Assembly: GCA_964571215.1 (NCBI GenBank)
Contig: CAZMZZ010000017.1
Span: 1 to 32,740, forward strand
Source of the DNA: CAJWPI01 sp964571215
Lineage (GTDB): Bacteria > Pseudomonadota > Gammaproteobacteria > Magnimaribacterales > Magnimaribacteraceae
Direction: 5' to 3'
Length of the DNA: 32,740 nt
Notes under the pieces: generated by a model
Seen by the model: only the letters and a program-made list of their open reading frames with translations
What the model was told of the DNA's origin: nothing
Databases searched by the model: none
In this document: piece by piece, positions 1-8,144 of the stretch
Layout of the letters: every line of letters begins with the position of its first letter
Numbering within the stretch: position 1 is the stretch's first letter
Program-made: the position numbers and the translations under genes

Positions 1-135
1 CGGGAGCAGCTCAAACGTCTCGAGGACTTAATCTCGTTCGAGCTGCTCTCAGGAAAGTTACATGATATCAGAACAATTGACATGAGGTATAAGAACGGAA
101 TTTCTATTTCTTTTGAAAACGAGGAGAGAATATGA
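1..135 (+). CDS. ftsQ: Cell division protein FtsQ, C-terminal fragment
   Basis: Only the last 44 codons are in the window; the gene continues upstream. FtsQ is a bitopic inner-membrane protein that links FtsB/FtsL to the early divisome. The frame is open from base 1 and ends with TGA at 133-135, overlapping the ftsA ATG (ATGA). The C-terminal stretch IDMRYKNGISISF matches the typical FtsQ ending (V/I-D-x-R-Y-x-N-G), and FtsQ is the usual gene before ftsA, so the call rests on both motif and position. The first 50 bases are clearly more G+C-rich than the rest and form a near-perfect inverted repeat, described separately. Confidence 0.85.
   Translation, partial: REQLKRLEDLISFELLSGKLHDIRTIDMRYKNGISISFENEERI
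4..48. repeat. GC-rich inverted repeat inside the ftsQ 3' end
   Basis: Arms at 4-17 (GAGCAGCTCAAACG) and 35-48 (CGTTCGAGCTGCTC) are reverse complements at 13 of 14 positions, with a further CGAG/CTCG pair (21-24/33-36) inside. About 28 of the first 50 bases are G or C, far above the rest of the window. The reading frame stays open through it. It may be a real hairpin in the mRNA or a trace of a contig end or fold-back chimera. Confidence 0.7.
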
Positions 136-1361
136 GTAGTGTAAATCAAAATGAGATGTTGGTAGGTTTAGATATAGGTACATCTAAAGTAGTTGCAGTA
201 GTAGCTGAAGCTATTTCAGAGAATTCTATAGAAATAATAGGCCTAGGTATTCATCCTTCTAAGGGGTTGAGAAATGGTGTTGTTGTTGATATAGACTCTA
301 CTACTAGTGCAATAAAAAAATCTATTTCTGAAGCAGAGTCAATGGCTGGTTGTCATATAAGTTCCTGCTATGTGGGTATTTCAGGAAGTCATATTCAGGG
401 ATTAAACTCTGAAGGTGTAGTTCCAATTAAAGATGGAGATGTAAAGTATGGTGACGTTGATAGAGTGATTGAAACTGCACAAGCAATGGCAATTCCCGCT
501 GATCAAAGATTGTTACATGTATTGCCTAGGGATTACATCATAGATAAACAGGATGGTATAAAGGAGCCTCTTGGAATGGCTGGTTCTAGATTAGAAGCTA
601 AGGTACACCTAGTTACCTGTAGCAATAATGCTTCTCAAAATATTCATAAGTGCGTAAGTGCTTGTGGTCTAAATGTGGAAGCTTTTGTTTTAGAACAATT
701 AGCTTCTAGTTATTCAGTTCTGACAAAAGATGAGAGAGATCTTGGTGTTTGTTTAATTGATATAGGAGGGGGCACCACAGATATAGCTGTATTTGTGGAT
801 GGTTCGATATCATTTACAGATGTTATTCCTATAGCTGGAGATCATGTAACAAACGACATAGCAGAAGCTTTAAGGACTCCCCCTTCTCAAGCAGAAGATA
901 TTAAACAGCAATACGGTTGTGCAGTAAGTGCTCTTACTAAGAGTGACGAATTAATGATGGTTCCAGGAATGGGAGGGAGACCTGAGAGAGAACTTTCAAG
1001 ACAAGTATTAGCAGATGTTCTTGAGAGAAGGTATGTAGAAATTTTTAGTATGGCTCAACAAAAACTAAGTTTAAGTGGGTTCGAATCTCTAATTCCAGCA
1101 GGTATTGTTATTACTGGGGGAGCTTCTAAAGTTGAAGGTGCTACAGAACTTGCTGAGGAAGTTTTTCATTCTCCAGTTAGGTTAGGATGTCCTCAATCAA
1201 TTGCAGGTTTTGAAGAGATTATCAGGAACCCTATATATGCAACTTCTACAGGACTTCTTCTTTATGGACATAAGAAACTTCAAGAAGATCACCTAAATTA
1301 TATTACTAGAGATAAAAGTATTTTAAACAGAATTTCAAGATGGTTAGGAGGTAATTTATAA
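132..1361 (+). CDS. ftsA: Cell division protein FtsA
   Basis: FtsA is an actin-like ATPase on the inner face of the cytoplasmic membrane that anchors FtsZ and recruits later division proteins. At 409 residues it has the usual length. Visible motifs are the first phosphate loop LVGLDIGTSKVVAVV (about residues 10-24), the second phosphate loop LIDIGGGTTDIAVF (about 208-221), and the adenosine motif GIVITGGASKVEG further on. The extreme C-terminus, ILNRISRWLGGNL, is the amphipathic membrane-targeting helix. The start ATG overlaps the ftsQ stop by four bases, so the two are probably translationally coupled. It is followed after 19 bases by ftsZ, the standard pair. Confidence 0.97.
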   Translation: MSSVNQNEMLVGLDIGTSKVVAVVAEAISENSIEIIGLGIHPSKGLRNGVVVDIDSTTSAIKKSISEAESMAGCHISSCYVGISGSHIQGLNSEGVVPIKDGDVKYGDVDRVIETAQAMAIPADQRLLHVLPRDYIIDKQDGIKEPLGMAGSRLEAKVHLVTCSNNASQNIHKCVSACGLNVEAFVLEQLASSYSVLTKDERDLGVCLIDIGGGTTDIAVFVDGSISFTDVIPIAGDHVTNDIAEALRTPPSQAEDIKQQYGCAVSALTKSDELMMVPGMGGRPERELSRQVLADVLERRYVEIFSMAQQKLSLSGFESLIPAGIVITGGASKVEGATELAEEVFHSPVRLGCPQSIAGFEEIIRNPIYATSTGLLLYGHKKLQEDHLNYITRDKSILNRISRWLGGNL

Positions 1362-1380
1362 ATTACTAAGGAGAAGAGAT

Positions 1381-2550
1381 ATGAGTGAATGGAAGATAGT
1401 AGAGGAAACTAAAAGTGCAGCTGTAATTAAGGTATTAGGCGTAGGAGGCGCTGGTGGTAATGCAGTTGATCATATGCTTCAAGAAGGTATAGATGGAGCT
1501 CATTTCATTTGTGCAAATACAGATAGACAAGCTTTAGATAAGATAAAGGGGTCAACAAAACTTATACTAGGTGAGAATATCACTGAAGGTCTAGGAGCAG
1601 GTGCCAAACCAGAAAAAGGAAGAGAGGCTGCTCTTGAGGACAGGGATAGAATTAGAGAATTGATTAAGGGTGCAGACATGGTTTTTATAACTGCAGGTAT
1701 GGGGGGAGGAACAGGAACAGGCGCAGCTCCAATATTTGCACAAGTGGCTAAAGAACTAAATGTGCTTACAGTGGCTGTAGTAACTAAACCATTTGAGTTA
1801 GAAGGGGAAAAACGAATGGAAATAGCTAAGGCAGGAATAAAAGAGTTAGTCGAGGAAGTTGATTCTCTAATTACTATCCCTAATCAGAAGCTTCTGGATG
1901 TTCTTGGTCAAGATTGCAGTATGTTAGATGCATTTAAACAAGCCAACGATGTTCTTTCAGGAGCTGTAAGAGGGATATCAGACATAATAATGCAACCTGG
2001 GATGATTAACGTAGATTTTGCTGATGTTAGGACAGTAATGTCTGAGAAAGGAACAGCAATGATGGGAACCGGTATAGGATCAGGTCCTGATAGAGCAAGA
2101 CAAGCTTCAGAACAAGCAGTTTCAAGTAAATTACTAGAAGATATCAGCTTACAAGATGCTAAAGGAGTGTTGGTTAATATAACTTCAGGTCCAGACATTA
2201 CTCTTGGAGAACTTGAAGCTGTTCAAGAATCTATAAAGAACTTTGCTTCTAAAGAAGCAATAATTGTTTGCGGAAATGTTATAGATGATAAAGCTTCTAA
2301 TGACCTAATAGTGACTGTTATTGCTACAGGTTTGGGGTCTTCTAGAAAATCTCATATTCCAATAAATAAAAAAATCTCTCCTTTAAATGAAAAGAGGTCA
2401 TTACCTCTAAGCTCTGCATCTCGAGAGTATCTTGAAAACCCACCCAAGGTTGGAAAAAATAAAGAAGAAAAGTTAGAGGAAGCAACCGAATCAGAAGAAG
2501 AAAGTAATTACCTTGATATACCTTCATTTGTGAGGACTCAACTAGACTAA
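1381..2550 (+). CDS. ftsZ: Cell division GTPase FtsZ
   Basis: FtsZ is the tubulin-like GTPase that forms the cytokinetic ring. The 389 residues show the nucleotide loop GVGGAGGNAV (about 20-29), the tubulin signature GGGTGTG (108-114), NVDFADV in the C-terminal half of the core, a charged variable linker (about 320-375) and the conserved C-terminal peptide YLDIPSFVRTQLD that binds FtsA and ZipA. A strong AAGGAG ribosome-binding site stands just before the ATG, one of the best in the window, which fits a highly expressed gene. In most gammaproteobacteria lpxC follows ftsZ; here ftsI follows after 12 bases. Confidence 0.98.
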   Translation: MSEWKIVEETKSAAVIKVLGVGGAGGNAVDHMLQEGIDGAHFICANTDRQALDKIKGSTKLILGENITEGLGAGAKPEKGREAALEDRDRIRELIKGADMVFITAGMGGGTGTGAAPIFAQVAKELNVLTVAVVTKPFELEGEKRMEIAKAGIKELVEEVDSLITIPNQKLLDVLGQDCSMLDAFKQANDVLSGAVRGISDIIMQPGMINVDFADVRTVMSEKGTAMMGTGIGSGPDRARQASEQAVSSKLLEDISLQDAKGVLVNITSGPDITLGELEAVQESIKNFASKEAIIVCGNVIDDKASNDLIVTVIATGLGSSRKSHIPINKKISPLNEKRSLPLSSASREYLENPPKVGKNKEEKLEEATESEEESNYLDIPSFVRTQLD

Positions 2551-2562
2551 AATACCTTTATT

Positions 2563-4197
2563 ATGGTCACTTCTAGGATAAGTATATTCTCTGGAAGAGC
2601 CCTTTTTGTTTCCTTCCTTTTTATATTTGTCTTTTTATTACTTATAGCAAGACTCTTATTTATCAAGTTCTATCAAAATGAATTTCTAGATAATGAATCA
2701 AATGCAAGGTTTATTTCGGAAAGACCTTTAATGGCAACAAGAGGGAGAATTCTTGATAGAAATGATAGAGTTTTAGCTTTTGATGTACGAAGTTATACAG
2801 TAGGTTTAGATCTTTCAAATTTTCAATTTGAAGAAAATAAAGTTCAGGGTTTATCTGCGATCTTGGGTGTAGATAAAGAATTTCTGAAGTCTAAGATCAG
2901 TGGTAAGAAAGGGTATATTGAATTGAAGAAACATATTTCTTTTGAAGAACAAAAAGAAATAAATGAAATATTTAAGAAGGGCATTTATTTTCAAGAGAAT
3001 TTAAGAAGAAGTTATCCTCAGAAGAATATAAGCGCACATGTTGTTGGAATTACAGACACAGACAGAAAAGGATTGCAGGGTGTAGAGTTAGTATTAAATG
3101 AGAAACTGAAGGGACTACCAGGTAAATTTGTAAGAGGCGAAGCAGGGAGAAAAAGGACAGAAGCTAAAGATGGAGAAACAGTAACACTTACAATAGATGC
3201 CAGACTGCAATCCATTGCTTATGAAGAACTAAAAAGAGCAGTAAAAAGAAGCGGAGCATCTTCAGGATCTGTTGTAATAATAGATACAACCTCCGCGGAT
3301 ATACTAGCTTTAACAAACTTTCCTTCTTTTAACCCTTCTAATAGAAAGAATATTAGAGATGCATCTATATTTAGAAATAGAGCAACAATTGATAGTTTTG
3401 AACCTGGATCAGTTATCAAGCCAATTGCTATGTCCGCCATTCTAAACTCAGGCAAAGTAAATGTTTCCTTTAAAGTAGATACCTCTCCAGGTTGGATAGA
3501 GATAGGGGGCTATAGAACAAATGATTTTAAAGATTATGGAGTTATTAATCTTTCAGAGATAATCTCTAATTCTAGTAATGTAGGAATGATTAAGCTTTGT
3601 GCTGAAGAAGAAAGCAACCTGCTTATGAAGAATTTTTATAATTTTGGTTTAGGTAAATATCCTAACAGTGTGCTTATTCCTTCTAGAGAAGGATTTCTCC
3701 CTCTTGAATCAGAATTAAAACTTAGAGATAAAGTTAGTGCATGTTACGGTTATGGTTTATCAGTGACAGCTTTGCAAATAGCACAAGCTTATTTAGTATT
3801 TACAAATAAAGGTATTTTTAGAGAATTAAACTTATTCTTAGACGAACAAGTAGAAAGCTTGAATGAGGAGATAAGAGTTTTAAGTAATAATAATGCAATA
3901 GAGATCACAAAGATGCTTGTCCAAGCTGTTCATTCTAAAAATGGAACAGCTGGAAGAGCCAAAGTAGAAGGTGTCTTGGTTGCTGGTAAGACAGGTACTG
4001 CATTGCAAGAATTTAGAGACCAAAAATTATATACAGCCACTTTTGCTGGATTTACTCCTGCCTTCAAACCCAAGGTTCTTGCGGTTGTAGTTTTGCATGG
4101 ATTAGAGGGAGAAGATCATTCAGGCGGTTTAGATGCTGCTCCAGTGTTTTCTAAAATAGTTACTCAAACTCTAAATGTACTAGAAATGGGTTCATAG
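2563..4197 (+). CDS. ftsI: Septal peptidoglycan transpeptidase FtsI (PBP3)
   Basis: FtsI is the penicillin-binding transpeptidase that crosslinks septal peptidoglycan, working with FtsW. The 544-residue protein has one N-terminal membrane segment (about 13-35), the pedestal domain beginning ATRGRILDRN (58-67), and the three transpeptidase motifs: SVIK with the active serine at 283, SSN (337-339) and KTGT (476-479). Its length is slightly below that of E. coli FtsI. It starts 12 bases after the ftsZ stop without a clear Shine-Dalgarno sequence. The usual upstream partner ftsL is not here; FtsZ takes its place because of the cluster rearrangement. Confidence 0.96.
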   Translation: MVTSRISIFSGRALFVSFLFIFVFLLLIARLLFIKFYQNEFLDNESNARFISERPLMATRGRILDRNDRVLAFDVRSYTVGLDLSNFQFEENKVQGLSAILGVDKEFLKSKISGKKGYIELKKHISFEEQKEINEIFKKGIYFQENLRRSYPQKNISAHVVGITDTDRKGLQGVELVLNEKLKGLPGKFVRGEAGRKRTEAKDGETVTLTIDARLQSIAYEELKRAVKRSGASSGSVVIIDTTSADILALTNFPSFNPSNRKNIRDASIFRNRATIDSFEPGSVIKPIAMSAILNSGKVNVSFKVDTSPGWIEIGGYRTNDFKDYGVINLSEIISNSSNVGMIKLCAEEESNLLMKNFYNFGLGKYPNSVLIPSREGFLPLESELKLRDKVSACYGYGLSVTALQIAQAYLVFTNKGIFRELNLFLDEQVESLNEEIRVLSNNNAIEITKMLVQAVHSKNGTAGRAKVEGVLVAGKTGTALQEFRDQKLYTATFAGFTPAFKPKVLAVVVLHGLEGEDHSGGLDAAPVFSKIVTQTLNVLEMGS

Positions 4198-4201
4198 GAA
4201 T

Positions 4202-5677
4202 ATGAAAGCTAAACGAAATAGTCTTATTGCCAAAGAGCTACTTAAAGAAGTTAACCTGGATAAGGATCAAAGTATGTTAGAGATTTCTGGTTTAAGCTTG
4301 GATAGTAGAAATGTTTCAGATAAAAATGTTTTTTTTGCTATTAAAGGAAATGAAAAAAACGGAAATGATTTTATTGAAGAAGCCTTACAAAGAGGAGCTT
4401 CTCTAATTCTTTCAGATGAAAGAGAAATTAAAAATAAAAATGTTATTTATTATTCAAATTTAAGAGAGTATTTAGGGATAGTAGCATCAAGATATTACGG
4501 TAGTCCTTCAAAAAAACTGAAGGTATTTTGTGTTACTGGCACAAATGGGAAAACTTCTTGTGTTGAGGCCATTTCACAATTGTCTACTCTTCTTGGATTG
4601 TCTTGCGGTTATATAAGCACTATTGGTGTATCCCTGGATGGAAAAGAAATATCTCAAGACTCAAAACTCACAACTCCGGACAGTTTAGTTATTCAGAAAA
4701 CTTTTTCTGATATGGTAGAAAAAGATATTAAGTATTCAGCATTGGAAGTTTCTTCGCACGGTTTAAGTCAGTCTAGGGTTGTAGGCACTTCTGTAGAGAC
4801 CGCAATTCTTACAAGCTTTTCTTTAGACCATTTAGACTTTCACAAGACACAGCAGAACTATGAATTAGCTAAAAAGTCTCTATTTACAGATTTTAAGCCT
4901 AAGAAAGTAATATTAAATATAGACAATCAATTTGGGGAGGGGTTATATAAGGAGTTAAAAGATTTCTCTGATAATGTTTATAGCATTTCATCTTACAAAC
5001 AGGCAGATATTAAAGTTAAGACCAAAAGAAACTCTGGGGGGTTGATAGTCAATATAAACACCCCCTTTGGTTTAGGGTCATTTCAATTAAAAACTATTTC
5101 AAAGTATCTAGCTTCAAATATTGTATGCGCTATAGTTAATTTTCTCACCCAAGGTTTTGATATTAAAGAGTTATGCCTAGCTTCTGAGAAAATAGCACTC
5201 CCGAAAGGAAGAATGGAACAAATTAGGATAAATAATAAGAGCTCGTGTTTTATAGATTTTGCGCACACACCAGAAGCGCTTTCATGCAGTCTAAGGGAAA
5301 TAAGGAAAACCTTTAAAGGTAAGATTTATTGTGTATTTGGTTGTGGAGGAGAAAGAGATTATCTGAAGAGACCAATTATGGGAAAAATTTCTGAATCTTT
5401 ATCTGATAAGGTAATAATCACTAATGATAACCCTAGAAATGAAGATCAAGATAAGATTATTAATGAAATTCTTTTAGGTTTTAAGGAACCTAAGAAAGTA
5501 AAAATTATCAAAGACAGAAAGGAAGCAATAGAAGAAAGCTTAAAGGAGATGGTTGAATCTTTAGAAGAGAGCATATTATTAGTGGCAGGTAAAGGCCACG
5601 AAAAATATCAGATCATAAAAAGGAAGAAGTTTCCTTTTAGTGATTCTGAGGTAGTGAAGTCTTTCTTAAGGGTCTGA
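4202..5677 (+). CDS. murE: UDP-MurNAc-L-Ala-D-Glu:meso-DAP ligase MurE
   Basis: MurE adds the third amino acid of the peptidoglycan stem peptide in the cytoplasm. The 491 residues contain the ATP loop TGTNGKT (112-118), the DHLDFH segment (209-214), and DNPR (409-412), the signature for meso-diaminopimelate rather than lysine, followed by the GKGHEKYQ motif near the C-terminus. This predicts Gram-negative meso-DAP peptidoglycan. It begins four bases after ftsI and ends four bases before murF, consistent with one long transcript. A G6/C5 hairpin lies inside the gene at 5036-5065. Confidence 0.97.
   Translation: MKAKRNSLIAKELLKEVNLDKDQSMLEISGLSLDSRNVSDKNVFFAIKGNEKNGNDFIEEALQRGASLILSDEREIKNKNVIYYSNLREYLGIVASRYYGSPSKKLKVFCVTGTNGKTSCVEAISQLSTLLGLSCGYISTIGVSLDGKEISQDSKLTTPDSLVIQKTFSDMVEKDIKYSALEVSSHGLSQSRVVGTSVETAILTSFSLDHLDFHKTQQNYELAKKSLFTDFKPKKVILNIDNQFGEGLYKELKDFSDNVYSISSYKQADIKVKTKRNSGGLIVNINTPFGLGSFQLKTISKYLASNIVCAIVNFLTQGFDIKELCLASEKIALPKGRMEQIRINNKSSCFIDFAHTPEALSCSLREIRKTFKGKIYCVFGCGGERDYLKRPIMGKISESLSDKVIITNDNPRNEDQDKIINEILLGFKEPKKVKIIKDRKEAIEESLKEMVESLEESILLVAGKGHEKYQIIKRKKFPFSDSEVVKSFLRV
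5036..5065 (+). other. Intragenic G6/C5 hairpin in murE
   Basis: Six G (5036-5041) followed by TT can pair with AAC, a bulged A, and five C (5061-5065), giving a strong stem in otherwise A+T-rich coding sequence. It is followed by TTTGGTTT rather than a real U-run. The encoded residues (SGG...NTPFG) are typical of the MurE central domain, so the hairpin may simply follow from codon choice. I list it as structure without assigned function. Confidence 0.45.
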
Positions 5678-5681
5678 GAAT

Positions 5682-7037
5682 ATGCTTAATAATTTAGAAT
5701 TGCAGGATATTTTAAATATTAATTATGGGAAAGTTTTTGGAAATCTTAATGAATTAAACTTAACTAAATTAAATATCGACTCAAGATCTATCCAAGAAGG
5801 TGATTTATTTTTAGCCCTAAAGGGTCCAAAAAATGATGGTCATAATTTTATTAAGGAAGCTGATTCGCTAGGGGCCTCTTGCTTTGTAGTTGAAAGAGAG
5901 ATCAATACCAAGAAACCCTATATCCTTGTTGAAGATTCTTATAAATTTTTAGATAAGCTAGCCAATTACAGAAGGAAAAAATTTAAGGGTAAGATGGTAT
6001 GCCTAACTGGAAGTAATGGTAAAACTACAACTAAAGAAATTGTTTATTCCCTGCTATCTTCATTGGGTCCATGTCACAGGACTGAAGGCAATAAAAATAA
6101 TCAAATAGGAGTTCCTCTTACTTTGACTTGTTTAGATATGAACAATATCTTTTCAGTTATCGAGATTGGTACTAGTTCTCCAGGAGAAATCAATAAATTA
6201 GCAGAGATGGTTAAGCCAGATATAGGTTTGATTACGAATGTTGCTCCTTCCCACTTAGAAGGGCTGGGTTCCCTTAATAAGGTTGCAGAAGAGAAAGGAG
6301 CTCTTTTAGAGAAGTTAACGTCTAATGGGGTGGCGGTTTTACCTATAGACTCAGTCTTTTTTGAAGAATGGAAAGAAAGAAATAGTTCCTCTAACTTAAT
6401 AAGTTTTGGAATGAATCGAGAGGCTGATGTTTCTCTTGATGTAGTTGAAATGGATGTTTATAAGAACTTAACCACCTTTGAAGTTAAGGTTAATGGAAAG
6501 CGTTTTCATTGTAAGCTAGGAACTCTAGGAGTTCATAATGCTTTAAATACTGCAGCCGCTTTTGCTGTAGCTTTAGCATTGGACCTAGATATAGAAAAAC
6601 TGAAGAATAGTCTTGAAGCGGTAGAATTCCCTTCCCGAAGACTTTCTGTCCATAAACTAAAAGAAGGTCCACTATTAATAGATGATTCATATAATGCTAA
6701 CCCAGAATCTATGAAGAAATCTTTAGACTTGCTAGGAGAAATAAAAGGGAAGAAGAGATTCTTTGTTGCAGGGGAGATGGCAGAGCTTGGATCTGAAGAG
6801 GAGTCATATCATCAAGAGATCTGTAAGTATTCAGAAAAGAGAGTTGATGAGTTTCTTTGTGTTGGAGAACTGTGGAAGGATGGTCTCAAAAAAATTACAC
6901 ACAAATCTAAGCTATTTGATTCAAAAGATAAGTTATTAGACTATTTAGTAGAAAAAATTGGTAAAGATTCAGTAATAATGGTAAAAGGTTCTAGATCTGC
7001 TTCAATGGACTATATAGTTGACAAACTTAAGATATAA
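5682..7037 (+). CDS. murF: UDP-MurNAc-tripeptide:D-Ala-D-Ala ligase MurF
   Basis: MurF adds D-Ala-D-Ala to the UDP-MurNAc-tripeptide, finishing the soluble pentapeptide precursor. The 451-residue protein shows the ATP loop TGSNGKTT (109-116), the EIGTSSPGEI segment (161-170), HNALN (285-289) and DSYNANP (335-341), all hallmarks of MurF as opposed to MurC/D/E. Length is normal. It is packed between murE (4-base gap) and mraY (2-base gap), so it depends on transcription from upstream. Confidence 0.97.
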   Translation: MLNNLELQDILNINYGKVFGNLNELNLTKLNIDSRSIQEGDLFLALKGPKNDGHNFIKEADSLGASCFVVEREINTKKPYILVEDSYKFLDKLANYRRKKFKGKMVCLTGSNGKTTTKEIVYSLLSSLGPCHRTEGNKNNQIGVPLTLTCLDMNNIFSVIEIGTSSPGEINKLAEMVKPDIGLITNVAPSHLEGLGSLNKVAEEKGALLEKLTSNGVAVLPIDSVFFEEWKERNSSSNLISFGMNREADVSLDVVEMDVYKNLTTFEVKVNGKRFHCKLGTLGVHNALNTAAAFAVALALDLDIEKLKNSLEAVEFPSRRLSVHKLKEGPLLIDDSYNANPESMKKSLDLLGEIKGKKRFFVAGEMAELGSEEESYHQEICKYSEKRVDEFLCVGELWKDGLKKITHKSKLFDSKDKLLDYLVEKIGKDSVIMVKGSRSASMDYIVDKLKI

Positions 7038-7039
7038 AT

Positions 7040-8122
7040 ATGTTTCTAGAGTTGTTTAATTTTTTCTCAGATTCTTTTGGACCCTTAAGGGTTTTTGAAT
7101 ATTTATCTTTTAGAGCAATCTTTGCAGCCTTGACAGCGCTACTTGTTTCTTTAACTCTTGGTCCTATCTTTATAAATAAAATGCATTCAATTCAAGTTGG
7201 CCAAGTAGTTAGGAAAGAAGGTCCATCAACCCATTTAGAAAAAGTAGGAACTCCTACCATGGGAGGTACATTAATTCTTGCTTCTATTTTTCTTAGTACT
7301 TTAATGTGGGGGGATTTACAAAATAAGTACCTATGGGTAGCAATTTTTGTAACTATGTTTTTTGGTCTTTTGGGTTGGGTAGATGATCTTCAAAAGATTA
7401 AGTTTAACTCTAGTAAAGGCCTTTCAGCTTCATCTAAGATATTTTGGCAGAGTATAATTGCTCTTTTAGCTGTTTCTTTCTTATTTTACACTTCATCAAA
7501 GATAGAGGAGACTAGTCTAATAGTCCCTTTTTTTAAAAATATCTCTATTCCTTTAGGCTTCGGTTATATTTTTCTTTCATATCTAGTAATTATCTCAGCT
7601 AGTAACTCTGTCAATTTAACTGACGGTCTTGATGGGCTAGCAATTTTGCCTTGCGTTATGGTAGCAGGTGGTCTTGGTTTAATTGGGTATGCGGCTGGTA
7701 ATGCTATATATTCCGAGTACCTAAATATACCTTTTTTACCTGGAACAGGAGAGATGATAGTTTTCTGTGGAGCTCTAATAGGTTCAGGTATAGGATTCTT
7801 GTGGTATAACACATATCCTGCTCAGGTTTTTATGGGAGATGTAGGTTCTTTGGCTTTGGGAGCAGCCTTAGGCTTAGTAGCAGTTGTAATCAGACATGAA
7901 TATGTCCTCCTGATAATGGGAGGGATTTTTGTGATAGAGGCAATTTCAGTAATTTTACAAGTTCTTTCTTTTAAAATTACAGGTAAAAGAGTATTTAAAA
8001 TGGCACCTTTGCATCATCATTACGAGCTTAAAGGATGGCCAGAACCAAGAGTAATAGTTAGGTTCTGGATATTAACATTTATGTTAGTGTTGCTTGGTTT
8101 AGTAATGCTTAAATTACGCTAG
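7040..8122 (+). CDS. mraY: Phospho-MurNAc-pentapeptide translocase MraY
   Basis: MraY is the integral membrane enzyme that moves phospho-MurNAc-pentapeptide from UDP to undecaprenyl phosphate, forming lipid I. The 360 residues are strongly hydrophobic with about ten membrane segments. Diagnostic motifs are TPTMGG (71-76), the catalytic aspartates VDDLQK (114-119), NLTDGLDGLA (192-201), MGDVGS with Asp 267, and MAPLHHHYE (321-329). Its lipid carrier is also the presumed substrate of the DUF368 protein encoded at 23846-24700. Confidence 0.98.
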   Translation: MFLELFNFFSDSFGPLRVFEYLSFRAIFAALTALLVSLTLGPIFINKMHSIQVGQVVRKEGPSTHLEKVGTPTMGGTLILASIFLSTLMWGDLQNKYLWVAIFVTMFFGLLGWVDDLQKIKFNSSKGLSASSKIFWQSIIALLAVSFLFYTSSKIEETSLIVPFFKNISIPLGFGYIFLSYLVIISASNSVNLTDGLDGLAILPCVMVAGGLGLIGYAAGNAIYSEYLNIPFLPGTGEMIVFCGALIGSGIGFLWYNTYPAQVFMGDVGSLALGAALGLVAVVIRHEYVLLIMGGIFVIEAISVILQVLSFKITGKRVFKMAPLHHHYELKGWPEPRVIVRFWILTFMLVLLGLVMLKLR

Positions 8123-8144
8123 TGCTTCTTTGAAGGGACTTTAA

